Counted from the stretch's first letter, positions 23,114-35,258 are shown. The stretch is 64,000 nt of DNA from Juglans regia (GCF_001411555.2 NC_049901.1:14919190-14983189), one strand, 5' to 3'. Numbers and translations: made by a program. The notes: generated by a model from the letters alone, not told the origin.

Positions 23114-24030
23114 GTAGTGACCGACAATAACTGAGACGTGTTTTTTATTGTATGTATTGACAAATTTGTTTAATGTTAGCTAATGTGATATGGTGTAATT
23201 TTTGTGAGTTGGAACGTGTAATGAGAATTGAAGTATGCTAATTTGACAACAGTTTTGTCTGGTTTTAATTCTTTTTATCCGATATTGAAGAAATACATAA
23301 ACAACAAACTTCAGGTTTAAGATATGAATAGGATTTGAATATCCCATAAACGACAAATTTACTTGGAACCAACTTCAGAACCTAACCTAGAAAAAGCACA
23401 AATATGTTCTTATTCCAAATAAACATACAAATAAACATTGGAATCAAATCTCTAGAAGAAAAACAAACTGGGTAACGATCTCAAATTCCTATTCTAATAA
23501 ACAAACACAAATCTGTTCATGCTCATTGCTCTACAATATTCCATAAACAACAAATCTATTTGGAGCCAACTTCATATTTCCACCCTTTTACAAACTCTCA
23601 TGCCATCCAAAATAATATAGTAATTTGTTCCAAATCCACAAAATCACAAATATACCATTTGTCCATGAATTACATTGAATACACATAAATATTCTAAATA
23701 TCAAAATTGGACTATCTCAATATGCCGGTTGTCTCATCGAATCCAAGTTGTAATGGTGAGAGCTCATTCATCCCAAGTTGCACTGGTTATGATTCATCCA
23801 ATCCAAATTGCATCTGTAACAGATAAAATTAATTTAAGATTGTGATATCGACATTACTATAAAAAAATATGTAATTATTTAAGAATTCTTATACTTTGTG
23901 AAGTGCCAAATAAATTCATACAAGTCGCCACGATTGGTATATCTCCTCTATCTCGCTAATAAGCAAATAACAAAAAATAAAACACATTTGTCAATCTCTG
24001 CAGTACTAAATTACTCATTCCTCATGTAAA
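23114..24030. other. Spacer between convergent pseudogenes
   Basis: AT-rich sequence with near-duplicate phrases, for example CCATAAACGACAAATTTACTTGGA...CCAACTTC near 23343 and CCATAAACAACAAATCTATTTGGA near 23542, about 200 bp apart. No coding potential was recognised. Confidence 0.45.
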
Positions 24031-26226
24031 TTACAAATAAACGTGTAAAGTAAAAAAAAAGTCCACATGTTTGCATTTCCCCTTCATTGGTGCTTTCTTC
24101 ATTTTTGCTTGAATTTTTCGCATGCGTTTCTCCATCCCCGATGCTCTCCTTAGTGATGGGGGTCTGCATTTCCCTCTCATAGCTAGTGGATTGAGTACTT
24201 TTTTTGAGCTACTACATGTAGTTGTGTCATTTGCCATACAACCAACATTGAAACTCGTGACCGTCATTGATGGGGGTTCTTAGTTGTCACCATATAAGTC
24301 AATCATTGCAAATAACTTATGTGTTGCATCCACAGTATGCTTTTCTGAACTCGTTATAAGAGTAATCATCTTATAACAAATATTAAATAGACTTGAATAT
24401 CGGTTAGCATCTGCTCGCTAATACCCTGCATTAAAGCTGTTATGGATTAACGTTTATCTCATTTTGATGTCCTTCTTCTATCACTCTTAAATATATTTAT
24501 CTGGCACAAATTTAATCTTGTTATATTTGAATACTGCCAAAATATGCTTACACAATATCCTCATCATCTGAAATAACTCACATGAACACTTTGCAGCTGT
24601 ATCTTCCTTACTAAAGTCCACATAGTGTGTAACTTGCTTAGTAAACTCTTCAACTCAAATTTCATCACCTATGCAATAGGTCCTTACAACATCATCACTC
24701 TTAAGTAACTTTGGATCCATATCAATAATGCCGGTAATTTGCTGTTGAACTTCCCTAAATTTAGCATTCGTGTACAACTATTAAAATCTTTTTTTAATTG
24801 GAGATCTAGATATACATGGAAAAGTGACACTGAATGAGTGGAAGTCTACTGCAGTTTCATTCTCAGTTTTCTTTTTCAACACGTAGTCAAACTGGTCGAC
24901 AAACTCTTTCAAATTTGTCCTAGTATGAACATAACTCTCAAAAAGGGCATTTATGCTCTCGCTTCGCTTTGTTGTACTCATTCTAACTCAAAATACGTCT
25001 TCTAAGAATGCCGGTGCTCAAAACCTTGCATCCAGGCATTCTCATACAAGTTGTACATGGTGATTAGCTGATCCTAACTCTTTTCAAACTCTTCAACACT
25101 TTGGATGTCATACACAGATTTCATCAATGCAGTTTACATCCCATTTTGTATGAAGCATGCGAGCTAAGCTTTTTAGGAACTTTTTTAATATATGCTACAA
25201 ATAAAATCGATGTTGATTTTCTGGAAATACAATGGCAATCACATTTTTCATCGATATGCCCTGATTTGTGATAATAGCTCTTGGAGCTACACCATGCATA
25301 TACTACAACCAAGTCTGGAATAACCAAACAAACGTCTCCGCATCCTCACTGAATGTCAATCCTGCATCAAATAGAATTGACTGGCCGTGGTGGTTTATAC
25401 CAACAAATGGTGCAAAGGGCATCTTATATCTATTCGTCACATATGTGGTGTTGAATGTGAGCACATCACCAAAATACTGATATCCTGCCCTACTACAGGG
25501 GTCTACCCAAAAGATATTCTTTAACCTCTTGTCATCATCTAAATCCATCAATGCATAAAATCCAGGATTTTTGTACTACATCCTTAAAAAATATTCTCGA
25601 AACGCACCAACGCCATCTTTCCCAAGTCGCATATGTCTTGGCTTATTGATGTAATTTCAACAATCATTTTTAAAAAATGTGAGGTCCTCGAATCCACATG
25701 CGCCAATGACAAGAGATCTGAAGTTCTTATTCATCTGGATACCAACCAAATAGTTTGTATCTATGACTCTTTTTACGGAGTCACTCACTTCTCTATTACA
25801 TCGAAAGAAGCGAGATTTAGTTAGACTGAGGCCATGGTTATGAATATTATGAACTGTTGTCAGCCTAAACTTTCCGTCAACTTTTAAGACATTAATATTT
25901 GCCTTACATTTTGTCTTTCCTGTCGGTCGTGGTCTGACGACATTCAAGGTCCTATTATGAGCCTTCACACCACGGGCATAACCAAGGGTGGCATATCTAA
26001 CATTGTCATCCTCTCCCTTCTCAGTCCTTCTTGTCATCACTCCAAACCCGCATTTCTTAACATACTGCTTATAATAATGCATTACTTCTTCAAAAGAATT
26101 AAACTTCATCCCGGACTTTGGCTCCTCAATTGTATCAGTACCAACTTCATCCTCTAACTGAGATGTCCCAACAGTGTCATCCTTATTTTTCTCGTGAATT
26201 TGGTCTATTTTCGTCTTCATCTTCAA
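24031..26226 (-). pseudogene. FAR1/FHY3-related MULE transposase-like gene, disrupted
   Basis: From the ATG at 26226 the order is as follows. The FAR1 DNA-binding domain (25750-26110) has FNSFEEVMHYYKQYVKKCGF, CKANINVLKVDGKFRLT and HNIHNHGL. The MULE transposase core has KRLKNIFWVDPCSRAGYQYF and YKMPFAPFVGINHHGQSIL (25303-25551), then AIITNQGISMKNVIAIVFP (near 25250, family TDQDxAM, Asp replaced by Asn) and HRFYL-stop-HILKK. NALFESYV...LKEFVDQFDY follows at 24781-24981. A SWIM-type finger CSCELF...ILCKHIL lies near 24550-24600. A GKCRPPSLRRAS-like C-terminus lies near 24150. Several stops and shifts show it is inactive. It may be a Mutator-element transposase or a decayed domesticated FRS gene. 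Confidence 0.8.
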
Positions 26227-27319
26227 CTCTAGAGGAGGTATATGGAATATTAGTCTTCTTACACTCGGGTGTTTCCTCTACACCAACTCTTCTGTTCGTA
26301 TCGAAGCTTGTAGTCATGAGAGGAGTCGGGTAACCAGTATTCTACAAAAAGAACAAAAAATCTATGACATTACACTTTAACAAAAGATAATAATAATAAC
26401 CAGCTTTAAAAAAAGAAATACATTAACAAAGTTGCATCACCACTTGAATATTGCTTGGATATTGGTAGCCATCTGAATATGGCAAAAAAACAAATGACCC
26501 CACAAGAATTGGTCCATAGTAATCGTGCATATAATTTGTGAAATTTGGATAAGTTGATGGTATGTCTTTATCACTTCTTCTCATTTTTCAATAAAGAAAA
26601 GATAACTTTCCAGGACCCTGAAACAAATAGTCACTCTTAAGTAGATAATTCATATCATTGTCCACGAGTAAAATAGTCACAAATAGCTACTACTCCAGAA
26701 GCTTGGGGGGTATCATGTCCCACGAGTAAAATGTCATTTGACAAGTGCCCCCTAGAAAGGCATCATGTCTGCCTAAATATCGAGTTGAATCCTGATGCCA
26801 TTATTTTATAGCTGTATGGTATGAAAATGGATCTTAAGTTTCAATAATACCATGAACTGTAGGAAGTAAATGGAACAACTCTTCAAAGAAAATTAAATTA
26901 TGCATAATCCTAGATTCAGTTAAGTTATTATGTCAACTCCCCAAATGGTATAACCTCATTTAATGTAAGAATCAATAAAACAACATTAATGGCAGAATCT
27001 GCTTGATTCAGGTCGAGCATTTCAGGATTACATACACTTGTGACATTTATATATCACGTTCTGTTATCCTAGACACTAAATTTGAGCAAAAAGTAAAAAA
27101 TCATTATTCATCTAAAACACTAAATGTGGGTAGGCAATAGGTTTCCCATTAGAAAAGAATAAACACTATAAAACATGAAACAAGATTAGTTTTTGGTTAG
27201 GCTTAGATGCTTATGAAACAAAATAGATAAATGATAAACTCATTGTTAAGCTCAAGACATACAATGGAGCCTCAGAAAATTGATATTCAACGTCGCCAAC
27301 GACAGCCAACCCCATGGAC
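26227..27319. other. Upstream region of the FAR1-like pseudogene
   Basis: The minus-strand sequence just upstream (26240-26315) can be read as a Glu/Arg-rich segment (MTTSFDTNRRVGVEETPE), possibly an earlier part of the same gene in another frame. The rest is AT-rich with no recognised feature. Confidence 0.35.
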
Positions 27320-27475
27320 GCCAACAACGACTACCCACAAAGACTGGATTTGACTTTTAGTGGCTACCCACAACGACGACAACACGAGATTCGACTCAGT
27401 GGCTACCCACAATAACGACAACACGGGATTTGGCAACGACGCCAACGACTGACAGGATTTGGCTAGATTTGGTGG
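27320..27475. repeat. 39-bp minisatellite, about four units
   Basis: AGTGGCTACCCACAACGACG recurs at 27359 and 27398, a period of 39 bp. Diverged flanking units near 27320 and 27435 share CCAACAACGACTACCCAC-like and GGATTTGG motifs. Confidence 0.65.
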
Positions 27476-28098
27476 CTTTCAGTGTGAAGGGATTTCACTG
27501 CTGGGTTTTGAGCATTTGGGTTTCGATTTCATTTCCCGCATTTTGTGTTTTTCAGTTCTTTTTTTTTTAATATATTGGCTGGCATGGCGTAATAAATATT
27601 AATCTATGTCACGTCAACCGATTCCCCCCCATGTACCCAATCCCGTGTATCTGTAGAAGAGCTGAATAAATATTGATCTATTTTAATTAGATAACAAACA
27701 TACTTGGCAATAAGAAAATCATCTCTTGAATGCATTACTTTGAAGATTCAACTTGTATTCCACCCGATACTTGAGAAAATAAGGTAAGGATCTCTCTCTA
27801 GTTTTCTCTCTTTACAATTCGCTATTGGTTACTAATATTTTTCATCTTGCTATCTTTGTTCATTAATTCATTCTTTTATAGAATTGTGAGTGCTCTGAAA
27901 TTCCTCTAACTGTGGCTTTTTTTTTCTTCTATCAAATTATTTCTCCTTTTGACTTGCCAACACTGAAAGCAACTTCTTTCATTTTTACCTATCGGGGTTA
28001 AAGACATTGAAAGATTTTTGTTTTTAGCAATCATCTTTGGTACCAAAACTTTATCAAACTTAAAGTGAGTTTGATCATGAGATGACGCACTGTTCATG
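27476..28098. other. Sequence between MULE remnant and LTR element
   Basis: No gene was recognised. TAATAAATATTAATCTAT (27591) and GAATAAATATTGATCTAT (27664) form an imperfect direct repeat around a C-rich segment with CCGATTCCCCCCCATG. This could mark the right end of the Mutator-like element, but the partner end is not visible. Confidence 0.35.
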
Positions 28099-31000
28099 TG
28101 TGATGCCCCCAGCCCTCGCTTGAGATTGGAAGGTGACTGAAGCGTCGAGACGTGTAACTCAAGGCTATATACCCTCATACATGACAGTTAAGATACAATG
28201 CACCTATTATATTCTTGCAGTATGCAATAAATCACAGTAAAAATTCATGTAAATCTAAGTAAGATTTAAAGCAATTTGCAAATATAGCATGGTACCGTAA
28301 ACTATTTATTCCAAAAGACTTCATTTGTCCAGATTACTTCAAAACATATAATGTTGTGAAATCTCTCAGGGATCTCTAAGAGTAAACCGTAATTTAAGAT
28401 ACAAAAAATTTTAATTAACAAAAAGGTATTTTTGCTAGTTACACTCAAGAAAATTTACATTGTTTGCAGGGGCTCAAGCTCATGAAGTCCTAAGCTAGAA
28501 GAAACTTCTTTTGTCTTAACAGAACAATCTCTTGCTTGTTTAAGATATCCCGTCACAAAATCCATGTGCTCCTTTAACTTAGAGGCCTCTTTGGGCTTGT
28601 GTCACCTAGTCTCGCGATCATCCTTATTAAGGGCCTCTAGAATATCCTTAAGACGTTGTGTCGTGAGCTCCAATATGCGAGCCTCTCCAATAAACTTGTC
28701 CTCTATCAGCTCATTAATCTCATTCGTTGCTCTTTAAGGTCTCACATACCTACCACAACTTCTACCATTATGAGTTGGGAATGGTAGTGGAAACTACCTC
28801 GGTGAGATTTCGAAAAATTTTAGTAAGTAAACACACAACAGATAACATATGCATATAATGCCAAACCATGAAATAAATGCATGAGCATGTACTTGACACA
28901 AAAACTTGGCTTATGAAACTTTAACTTTTAAATAAAGCATATTTTCCATCTTTTCACATTGAACAATGTACATGTAATGTATATTTGAGCTCATTGTCTT
29001 GTTTACTTCGTGTAACACATAGTTTGATACCTCACAGCTTCTTTATGTACCGTTGGTTCTTCGCTAGTTACCGCATCATCCAACGGCCCACTTGACCGTC
29101 GTGACTATGTCATAGTCCTTAACTTATGCGGTAGTTCGCAATTTTGCCTTAACTGCATATAACACATGTGAGGCATCCACTAGTTTTAGGTGCTACCCCG
29201 CTCCAGTATCCTTTCCACAAGGATCCATTCGAGGTCCGTCGATGATACTTTGTCGACCCAAGGACTACCACTCCAATTTAAATACTCCAGAATGAACAGA
29301 TGAGTTCTACCAGGACATTCCCTTGTCTTAGCATTTGGGGTGGTTATAAAACATGTACATACTTTTTTCTTTGAAAACAATATACAAACTAAATGCATGA
29401 GACATAAGACTTGTAACACTTTTCTTTTCATGGACTATATGAACATGTGAATTTTATGAGTCATGTAATCATGTAATCAAACATTGAACATCTCAAGTTA
29501 CGGCTTGAAAATATTAGAAAATTCGAATACTCAGTTTACAACATAGGCAAAGTACTCAACACATACCAAAATGGAATAACAATATTTTAAACCCGAGCAT
29601 ATACATAATGAACATGGCCAAATCATTGAACTTATAAAAACATGTTATAGCCAACAACTTGAACCACTATCCCCAAGTATATCTAAAAACATCATAAATA
29701 AGTAAGCATGACAAGATCATCATGTAAATCCGATTACATAGCAAGAGATTATCATCAATCAACGAGTGCATACGATAGTAATAAGAATGCAACATTCACG
29801 CGGTACATACAAACATTATCCAAAGTAAGTTGAGAGTCTACTTATAGAAAATCCGAAGAGTCAACAAATAGCAAACTAAAAATATATTAAACAATATTAG
29901 ACGAAGACACACGCAAAACCCTAATAAGGCCAAACTCTATAAAGAAAAATGATCTAGTTCAAACTTAATAGGGTGGTTGTGGCCTTCTTCCCTTCCAAAA
30001 TCTCATGCTCACGTGTATAATGTATAATGCTAGTGGTGGATCGGTCATTCCCTTGAGAAGAAACCCTAGCCTTTCTCAAATGTGCATGTGCAAAAAAAAA
30101 AAAAATGGTTACAAACCCTTTCATCACCCTCTTCACTCAAAGTGGGCGTGTGTGGGTGTGGATGAAGATTGGCGTATAGTTCTTACCGTGTGTGTTCCTT
30201 CCTCTTGGATGGATTCACCACTTCCTTCTTCACTGGTGAGATCGGTTGGATGAAGGTGGAGGGTATATATATGGTGCTTGGTTGGCGAGAAATGGTGAGA
30301 AAAGACTTAGGCTTGTGGGAGTAGAAGAGAAGCAAGTGTGGGAACTTGAAATTTTCCCAAGAAGACTTCACCCATCGGCCCCTCCCCTTTTATAGACATC
30401 TTTTCTTCTCTCACATTCTAACCTTGGAAATGCAAAAGATTCATGCATGGGTGCCATGTGACACAATGGTTGAAACTCCTTCATCTTTTTCATTATGGTG
30501 TTGCTTTGAGAAAATCAAGAGTCCCATTGACAAGTAGTGTGTGAGACCCTTCATCTGAAACCCTAGTTTCGAAAAATACCCCTCTTTATACATCTAGGTT
30601 CAATAAATTTGATGGCTAGAAAGGTCAAAACATAAAAAAAAAAAACTCAATCATCTTTGGGAGGATGAGCGTGTGCATGCTTGCCACTTGGCAAGTAGCG
30701 AGTGTGTGTGTTGGCCGAACTTTCTCATTTCCCCACAAGGTCTCTTACTCTTCCCTAGGAAACCTCTCATCTCCTCTAGACTTGGGTTGGGTGTGTGTGT
30801 TGGTTCCCTAGGCAAGTGACATGTGGTGTGTGGGTGTGGGAGAGTGGCGAGCGTGCGTGTGGCCGAACCTAGGGACTAGGTTTTTGCCTTATCCCAATGT
30901 GCCTCTTCCACTGCTAATCATTTGTTCTTTCTAGAAGCTCTCATCTCGAGTGCATGTATGAAACTTCGCAAAGTGCATCTCACCTTGGTCTAAACCCCAA

Positions 31001-31702
31001 TCCTCGTGGGTTGTGACTTTGCCCCTTGCACTCCCTCATGCACCACTTCCCCATGCAAACCCTTTAGAACTCACATGGTTTTGACAAGTGGCAAAGTGGC
31101 AGTTGGCTCTTCATAGCTAGGCGTGTAATCCCTTCGGCTAAAATCCTATACCCTCTTAGAATCTTGTGCTTTTGATTTTGCACATTTCCTAGGCGCCCCA
31201 TGTCATTGCATCTTCTAGGAACTCACACACATGTGCATATCGTGTGGCTCTTGGAGTTCAGAAACCCTCTTCTCTCTCTCCCCTTTCTTCCACTTTCATG
31301 TTCAGGTTCAATGTACCCTGGGTGTTGGTTTGCATGTTGGCCACGTGGCATCAATGTGCTAACCAATAAACTTCTTCCCTAGGTTCCTAATTATGAGAAT
31401 TCTAGGAAAAACTAAAAGCTTTTTCCTCTTCCAAATATACGCCTCCCATGCTAAAACCCAAATTTGAGTTTTCCCTAAATCCAAATTTGGGTTTTCTCTA
31501 AGCCCAAGGCCTTTAGTGACCGACTTTCACTAGCCCATGATGGGCCTCTTAGTGGGCTTAGGCACCTCTTCTCTAAGATGGGCAAAGTCCTTGATGCTTT
31601 CTATGTTCTCTACATGCCAAAACTTATACAAATAACTAAGTGGCCAAGACTAAACATAATGAAAGTAATAGACGTGGACTTGGCTAAGTTCGGGTTATCA
31701 CA
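28099..31702 (+). mobile_element. 3.6-kb solo-LTR-like element with perfect TSD
   Basis: It starts TGTGATGCCCCC and ends CGGGTTATCACA. The ends are TG...CA with a 6-bp inverted TGTGAT/ATCACA. The 5 bp before (28094-28098) and after (31703-31707) are both TCATG, a perfect target duplication. No gag/pol motifs were found in six frames. Open frames are short. A TATA-like TATATATATGG lies near 30265, and the region near the right end is rich in GGGCTT/GGGCC motifs, as in the element at 5737-8679. It is best explained as a solo LTR of a large-LTR retrotransposon. A LARD without recognisable LTRs is less likely. Confidence 0.75.
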
Positions 31703-31974
31703 TCATGAATAGTATTTTTTTTTTAGATTTTACTAATTCATGAATAGTGTTAGTGAGTTTATTTTCTACTACATATTAAATCACGTCAGTTTATAAGTTT
31801 ACTTTTATTAAATCTTTTTGAAGAGTTTATTTTGTGAAATCTTTAACTATTTTTTGTAGCTAAAGAATCTCTCCTTTAGTAAATTCTTGTTGGCCTAATT
31901 ACAAGCCATGTTGGTAGAGTTAAAAGACAAGTTTGATTGCTTATTAATGAATTAATATTTAGCTTATAGTCTTC
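31703..31974. other. AT-rich spacer
   Basis: Begins with the target duplication TCATG. No further feature was recognised. Confidence 0.4.
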
Positions 31975-32110
31975 GTACAATTCTTTTCACAATCATTTTA
32001 TATAATCTTATTTTTAAATGAGGGTATTTATTTAAATTGATGTTAATTTTATAAATGAATTTGTCTCTCATTTAAAACATAATTGTATAAAGGATTGTGA
32101 AGAACTGTAT
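31975..32110. mobile_element. MITE-like element (about 136 bp)
   Basis: The left arm GTACAATTCTTTTCACAATC... and the complement of the right arm ATACAGTTCTTCACAATC... match over about 45 bp, through to TTTTTAAATGAG/TTTTAAATGAG, with a short AT-rich loop. This near-complete palindrome is typical of a MITE. Confidence 0.65.
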
Positions 32111-32481
32111 GTGTATCTTGCATAAAACCTACAATTATAAAATAGATGTTGGATACAGTTGTAAAGTGTGCAAGCTCCGTACTCATTTTACAAAAAAGTG
32201 AGGTCCACTATTAAAAAAATATATTTTTTTCATATAGATCACAAATTAATCAACTTTTCTTAAACATAATGCACATGAATTATACACTCTAATCCTACAA
32301 GTAATATTTCTCACTTTAAAAAGTAGTGATTATATAGCCTCATGCACCATTAGTTGTGTAATACCTAGTTACAAGTTGACTGGTTAATTGCGAAGGAGTT
32401 TTTTTCCTTATCTTGAATCCATAAGAACTTATTAGGTCAATAATATGCTTTCCTGCTAATAATATGTGTCTATAAAATTAT
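32111..32481. other. AT-rich spacer
   Basis: Contains another repeat-like phrase (GTAAAGTGTGCAAGCTCC to TATACACTC, 32160-32290) that may be part of a further small element. No arms could be paired. Confidence 0.35.
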
Positions 32482-32652
32482 GAGGATTGCTACAGCTCCA
32501 AAGTGATTACATAAAAGTAATCATACAAATTGACATGATTTTATGTGATCTATCGGAACTGCTTTATAATAAAAGTAATTCTACAATTTAACAAATCATA
32601 TCAGTTTGTAGATTTACTTTTGTGTAATCATTTTGTGGCTAGAGTATTTCTC
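32482..32652. mobile_element. MITE-like element (about 171 bp)
   Basis: The left arm (CAAAGTGATTACATAAAAGT...GACATGATTT) matches the complement of the right arm (CAAAATGATTACACAAAAGT...GATATGATTT) at about three quarters of positions over 55 bp. The loop is short. The outer ends (GGATTGCTACAGC and GAAATACTCTAGC) are more diverged. Confidence 0.65.
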
Positions 32653-33030
32653 TATAATTACACTATTGGATAATTCTTTTGAGGCTTTGACTAATGTGAT
32701 TCATTCTTTTAAGAACTGGCTCAAGGCAAGTAATAGTTGGCACACATATCAATGTAATTGGTAGACATTTTGTGGGAATGATTTGGGGAGGATCCTTCTT
32801 CTCAAATTTCTTATTTATCAAGAAAACTATTACTATTATGAAGGTACTAATTGTAGAAAAACATTTTGAGCAAGATTGCTTGGAGTTTTTCGTTGTTCAT
32901 TCACTTCTTGCAATGACTTTACTGCTAGTTCATTTTCGAAGGGAAACCGCCTTCATTATATCTCTTTTTAGCTCCCCCACTGATCCTTTGTAGCACTTAG
33001 AAATGATATTTGTAATTTTAAAATGTGTAA
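32653..33030. other. Spacer with a 73-codon open frame
   Basis: The plus-strand frame 32772-32993 has no recognisable domain. No other feature was seen. Confidence 0.35.
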
Positions 33031-33687
33031 GAGCACTCCCAATAGATTTTTATCATATTTTTTAAAATACATCATCAAAACTCACTTTTTTTATTGTACA
33101 TAATGACTTTTATAATATATCATACATCAACTTATCTATTTTTTTTATATCATTTAAATATTATATTTTTAATATTTTTTATTCATTTCAAATATTTTCT
33201 TTAACTACTAATGATATTCTCATTTCTTTTTATATTTACAATATCTCTCCATATATAATGTCATATAATTATGTTCTATTTTAAATTAATCTAAATTTAT
33301 AAGTTAAACCAAAATATAAATTAATTCAAACAATAAAAAGAATAGAATATAGAATGCAAATAAAAAACAGCAAATTGTGATTGATGGAAGAAGAGCGAGC
33401 AGACCCCAACTGTGAGGAAGGGAAGACGCGCAAAATAAACAGATAGGCTGAAAGAGGTTAAAATAAAATAAAGTGAATTTCGGTAGTAGAGAAGAAAGTA
33501 CACAGATGACAGAAAAATGATTTTAAAATGATATGCGATGGTGAACAGTGCAAGCTAAATGTAGTGGTAATACTGTAGCAAACTGGAAATTACAGATAAA
33601 ATATATCATCTGTTGGACAGCACTATTAGACTAATTTCTTAAAATTTTACAGAAATATAAGTTTTACATAACCCATTGAGAGTGTTT
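33031..33687. mobile_element. Non-autonomous DNA element with 15-bp TIR and TAA flanks
   Basis: The left end GAGCACTCCCAATAG and the inverted right end AAACACTCTCAATGG agree at 11 of 15 positions. Both ends are flanked by TAA (33028-33030 and 33688-33690), which would fit a 3-bp target duplication as made by PIF/Harbinger elements. The 657-bp interior is AT-rich on the left and purine-rich on the right, with no transposase. The superfamily assignment is an inference. Confidence 0.55.
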
Positions 33688-33783
33688 TAAGTCTCACGTA
33701 CTTTTTAAAAAATGTGGATAGATTTAGAACTTACATGAAAAAATTATTTTTTTAATAATAAACTCTACTCTTTTTTTTAAAAC

Positions 33784-33883
33784 NNNNNNNNNNNNNNNNN
33801 NNNNNNNNNNNNNNNNNNNNNNNNNNNNNNNNNNNNNNNNNNNNNNNNNNNNNNNNNNNNNNNNNNNNNNNNNNNNNNNNNNN
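33784..33883. other. Assembly gap of 100 N
   Basis: Second 100-N placeholder, separating C2 from C3. Confidence 0.99.
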
Positions 33884-34122
33884 ATGGTTTTATCCTTTTA
33901 AAGATATTAAATAAGACTTCATCATTTTATTAATGATGAAGGAATATTATTTTATAAACTAAAGTTTAGTTTAAATAATATTCTACCTTAATTCATCTTA
34001 GTGCTTTTAATTAAATTAATGTTTACGCATTTTCAAATCAGTATTTCAAACCTATCGTTAGATCGTTTTGTAGATCCCAAGACGAACGGATCAGAATTAA
34101 AACCCAAACCCTTTTATATGGT
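33884..34122. other. Orphan left flank of block copy 2
   Basis: These 239 bp between the gap and the start of block copy 2 have no counterpart in front of copy 1. They contain no recognised gene. Immediately before the breakpoint TTTTATATGGT resembles TTTTTATA at the copy 1 breakpoint. Confidence 0.6.
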
Positions 34123-34446
34123 GGATTAGCCCCATGTGATATTAAATAATTTGGATTAGATCCCTCCATCAGATTTTCTGTCTATCTCAGTTAACGGATG
34201 ACACATGCCATCCCATGAGCTTGCCACTTATCAAATTATTTTTCTTATTTTCAACTTTCAAATTGAAAACAAGAAATAAAGTACCAAGCAGTTTCTTCCT
34301 CCCCTATAAAAGAAAAATTCTCTATTTTTTAATCTTCATTCCCTCACAACAAAAAAAGACACCCAAAAGTAGATACTTCCAGAGAGCATTCTACCTTTCG
34401 GCCATTTTAACTCGTCTATCCAATAATAATAAATCAAGTAGCCATT

Positions 34447-35062
34447 TTAACTCGCTGTTTTTGTGGTTCAGCCCTTGTGGTTCTTCTTTATAGTCCACAT
34501 TCGACTCCCCATCTCATTGTTTTAATATTTTTTTAGAATACAAAAACAAAGGAAAAATTCAAGCAAAAAGGCACGGTGGGTATTTGAACCAGTGCACAAC
34601 ACTTAGAAAGAATAATTCTTCTCATTAGCCATTATTCATCATCCTACACCTTAGACCTTATGAAAAAAAAACTGTCAGGTGTGGAAATGAATAGTGACTG
34701 ATGTAATGCAAACTCACTTGGAAAAGGGGGCCTTAACCGCTGGGCCACATAAAGTGTTGCAACCTTTGGTTAATAGAAAACCTTTTAAATGTGCTCATTT
34801 CAAATTGAAAAGTTATGACTTTTCACAAGTATCTTTTTGTTTTACAAAAATTGGAAACCACTTCCTCCTTCATTTTGTGTCTTTCTTTTTTTAGATTTTG
34901 TCTATTTTATATTGAGCTCAAGAATCTACTTTTTGTGTGGATCGAAAATGAGATTAATGAGAACCGACGTTATTGTATCTTAGGAGTAGACTGTCAACAA
35001 GCCTAGTGGATGTTAAGATTTTGAGGCGGTGGAATCTACCTTAAGGAAAACGTCCACCACAA
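34447..35062 (+). repeat. Copia A 5' LTR-like region, second copy
   Basis: Identical to 4925-5540 as far as I could compare. It pairs with the 3' LTR at 42678-43238. Confidence 0.65.
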
Positions 35063-35258
35063 TGTGCACCATCACCAGATTCTCTCTTTCTAAATTATTT
35101 GTGTTATTTTATTTATTTTCTAGTTTACAAAGCATATGCACATAAATCCTTTATATCTTCCATTCTTTTCACAACAATATTAGGGTAGATCTCTCTTTCT
35201 TAAAATAGAGTTCCATTGTTAATTGATTGGTTATAACCATGATTTCTAACAAACATAT

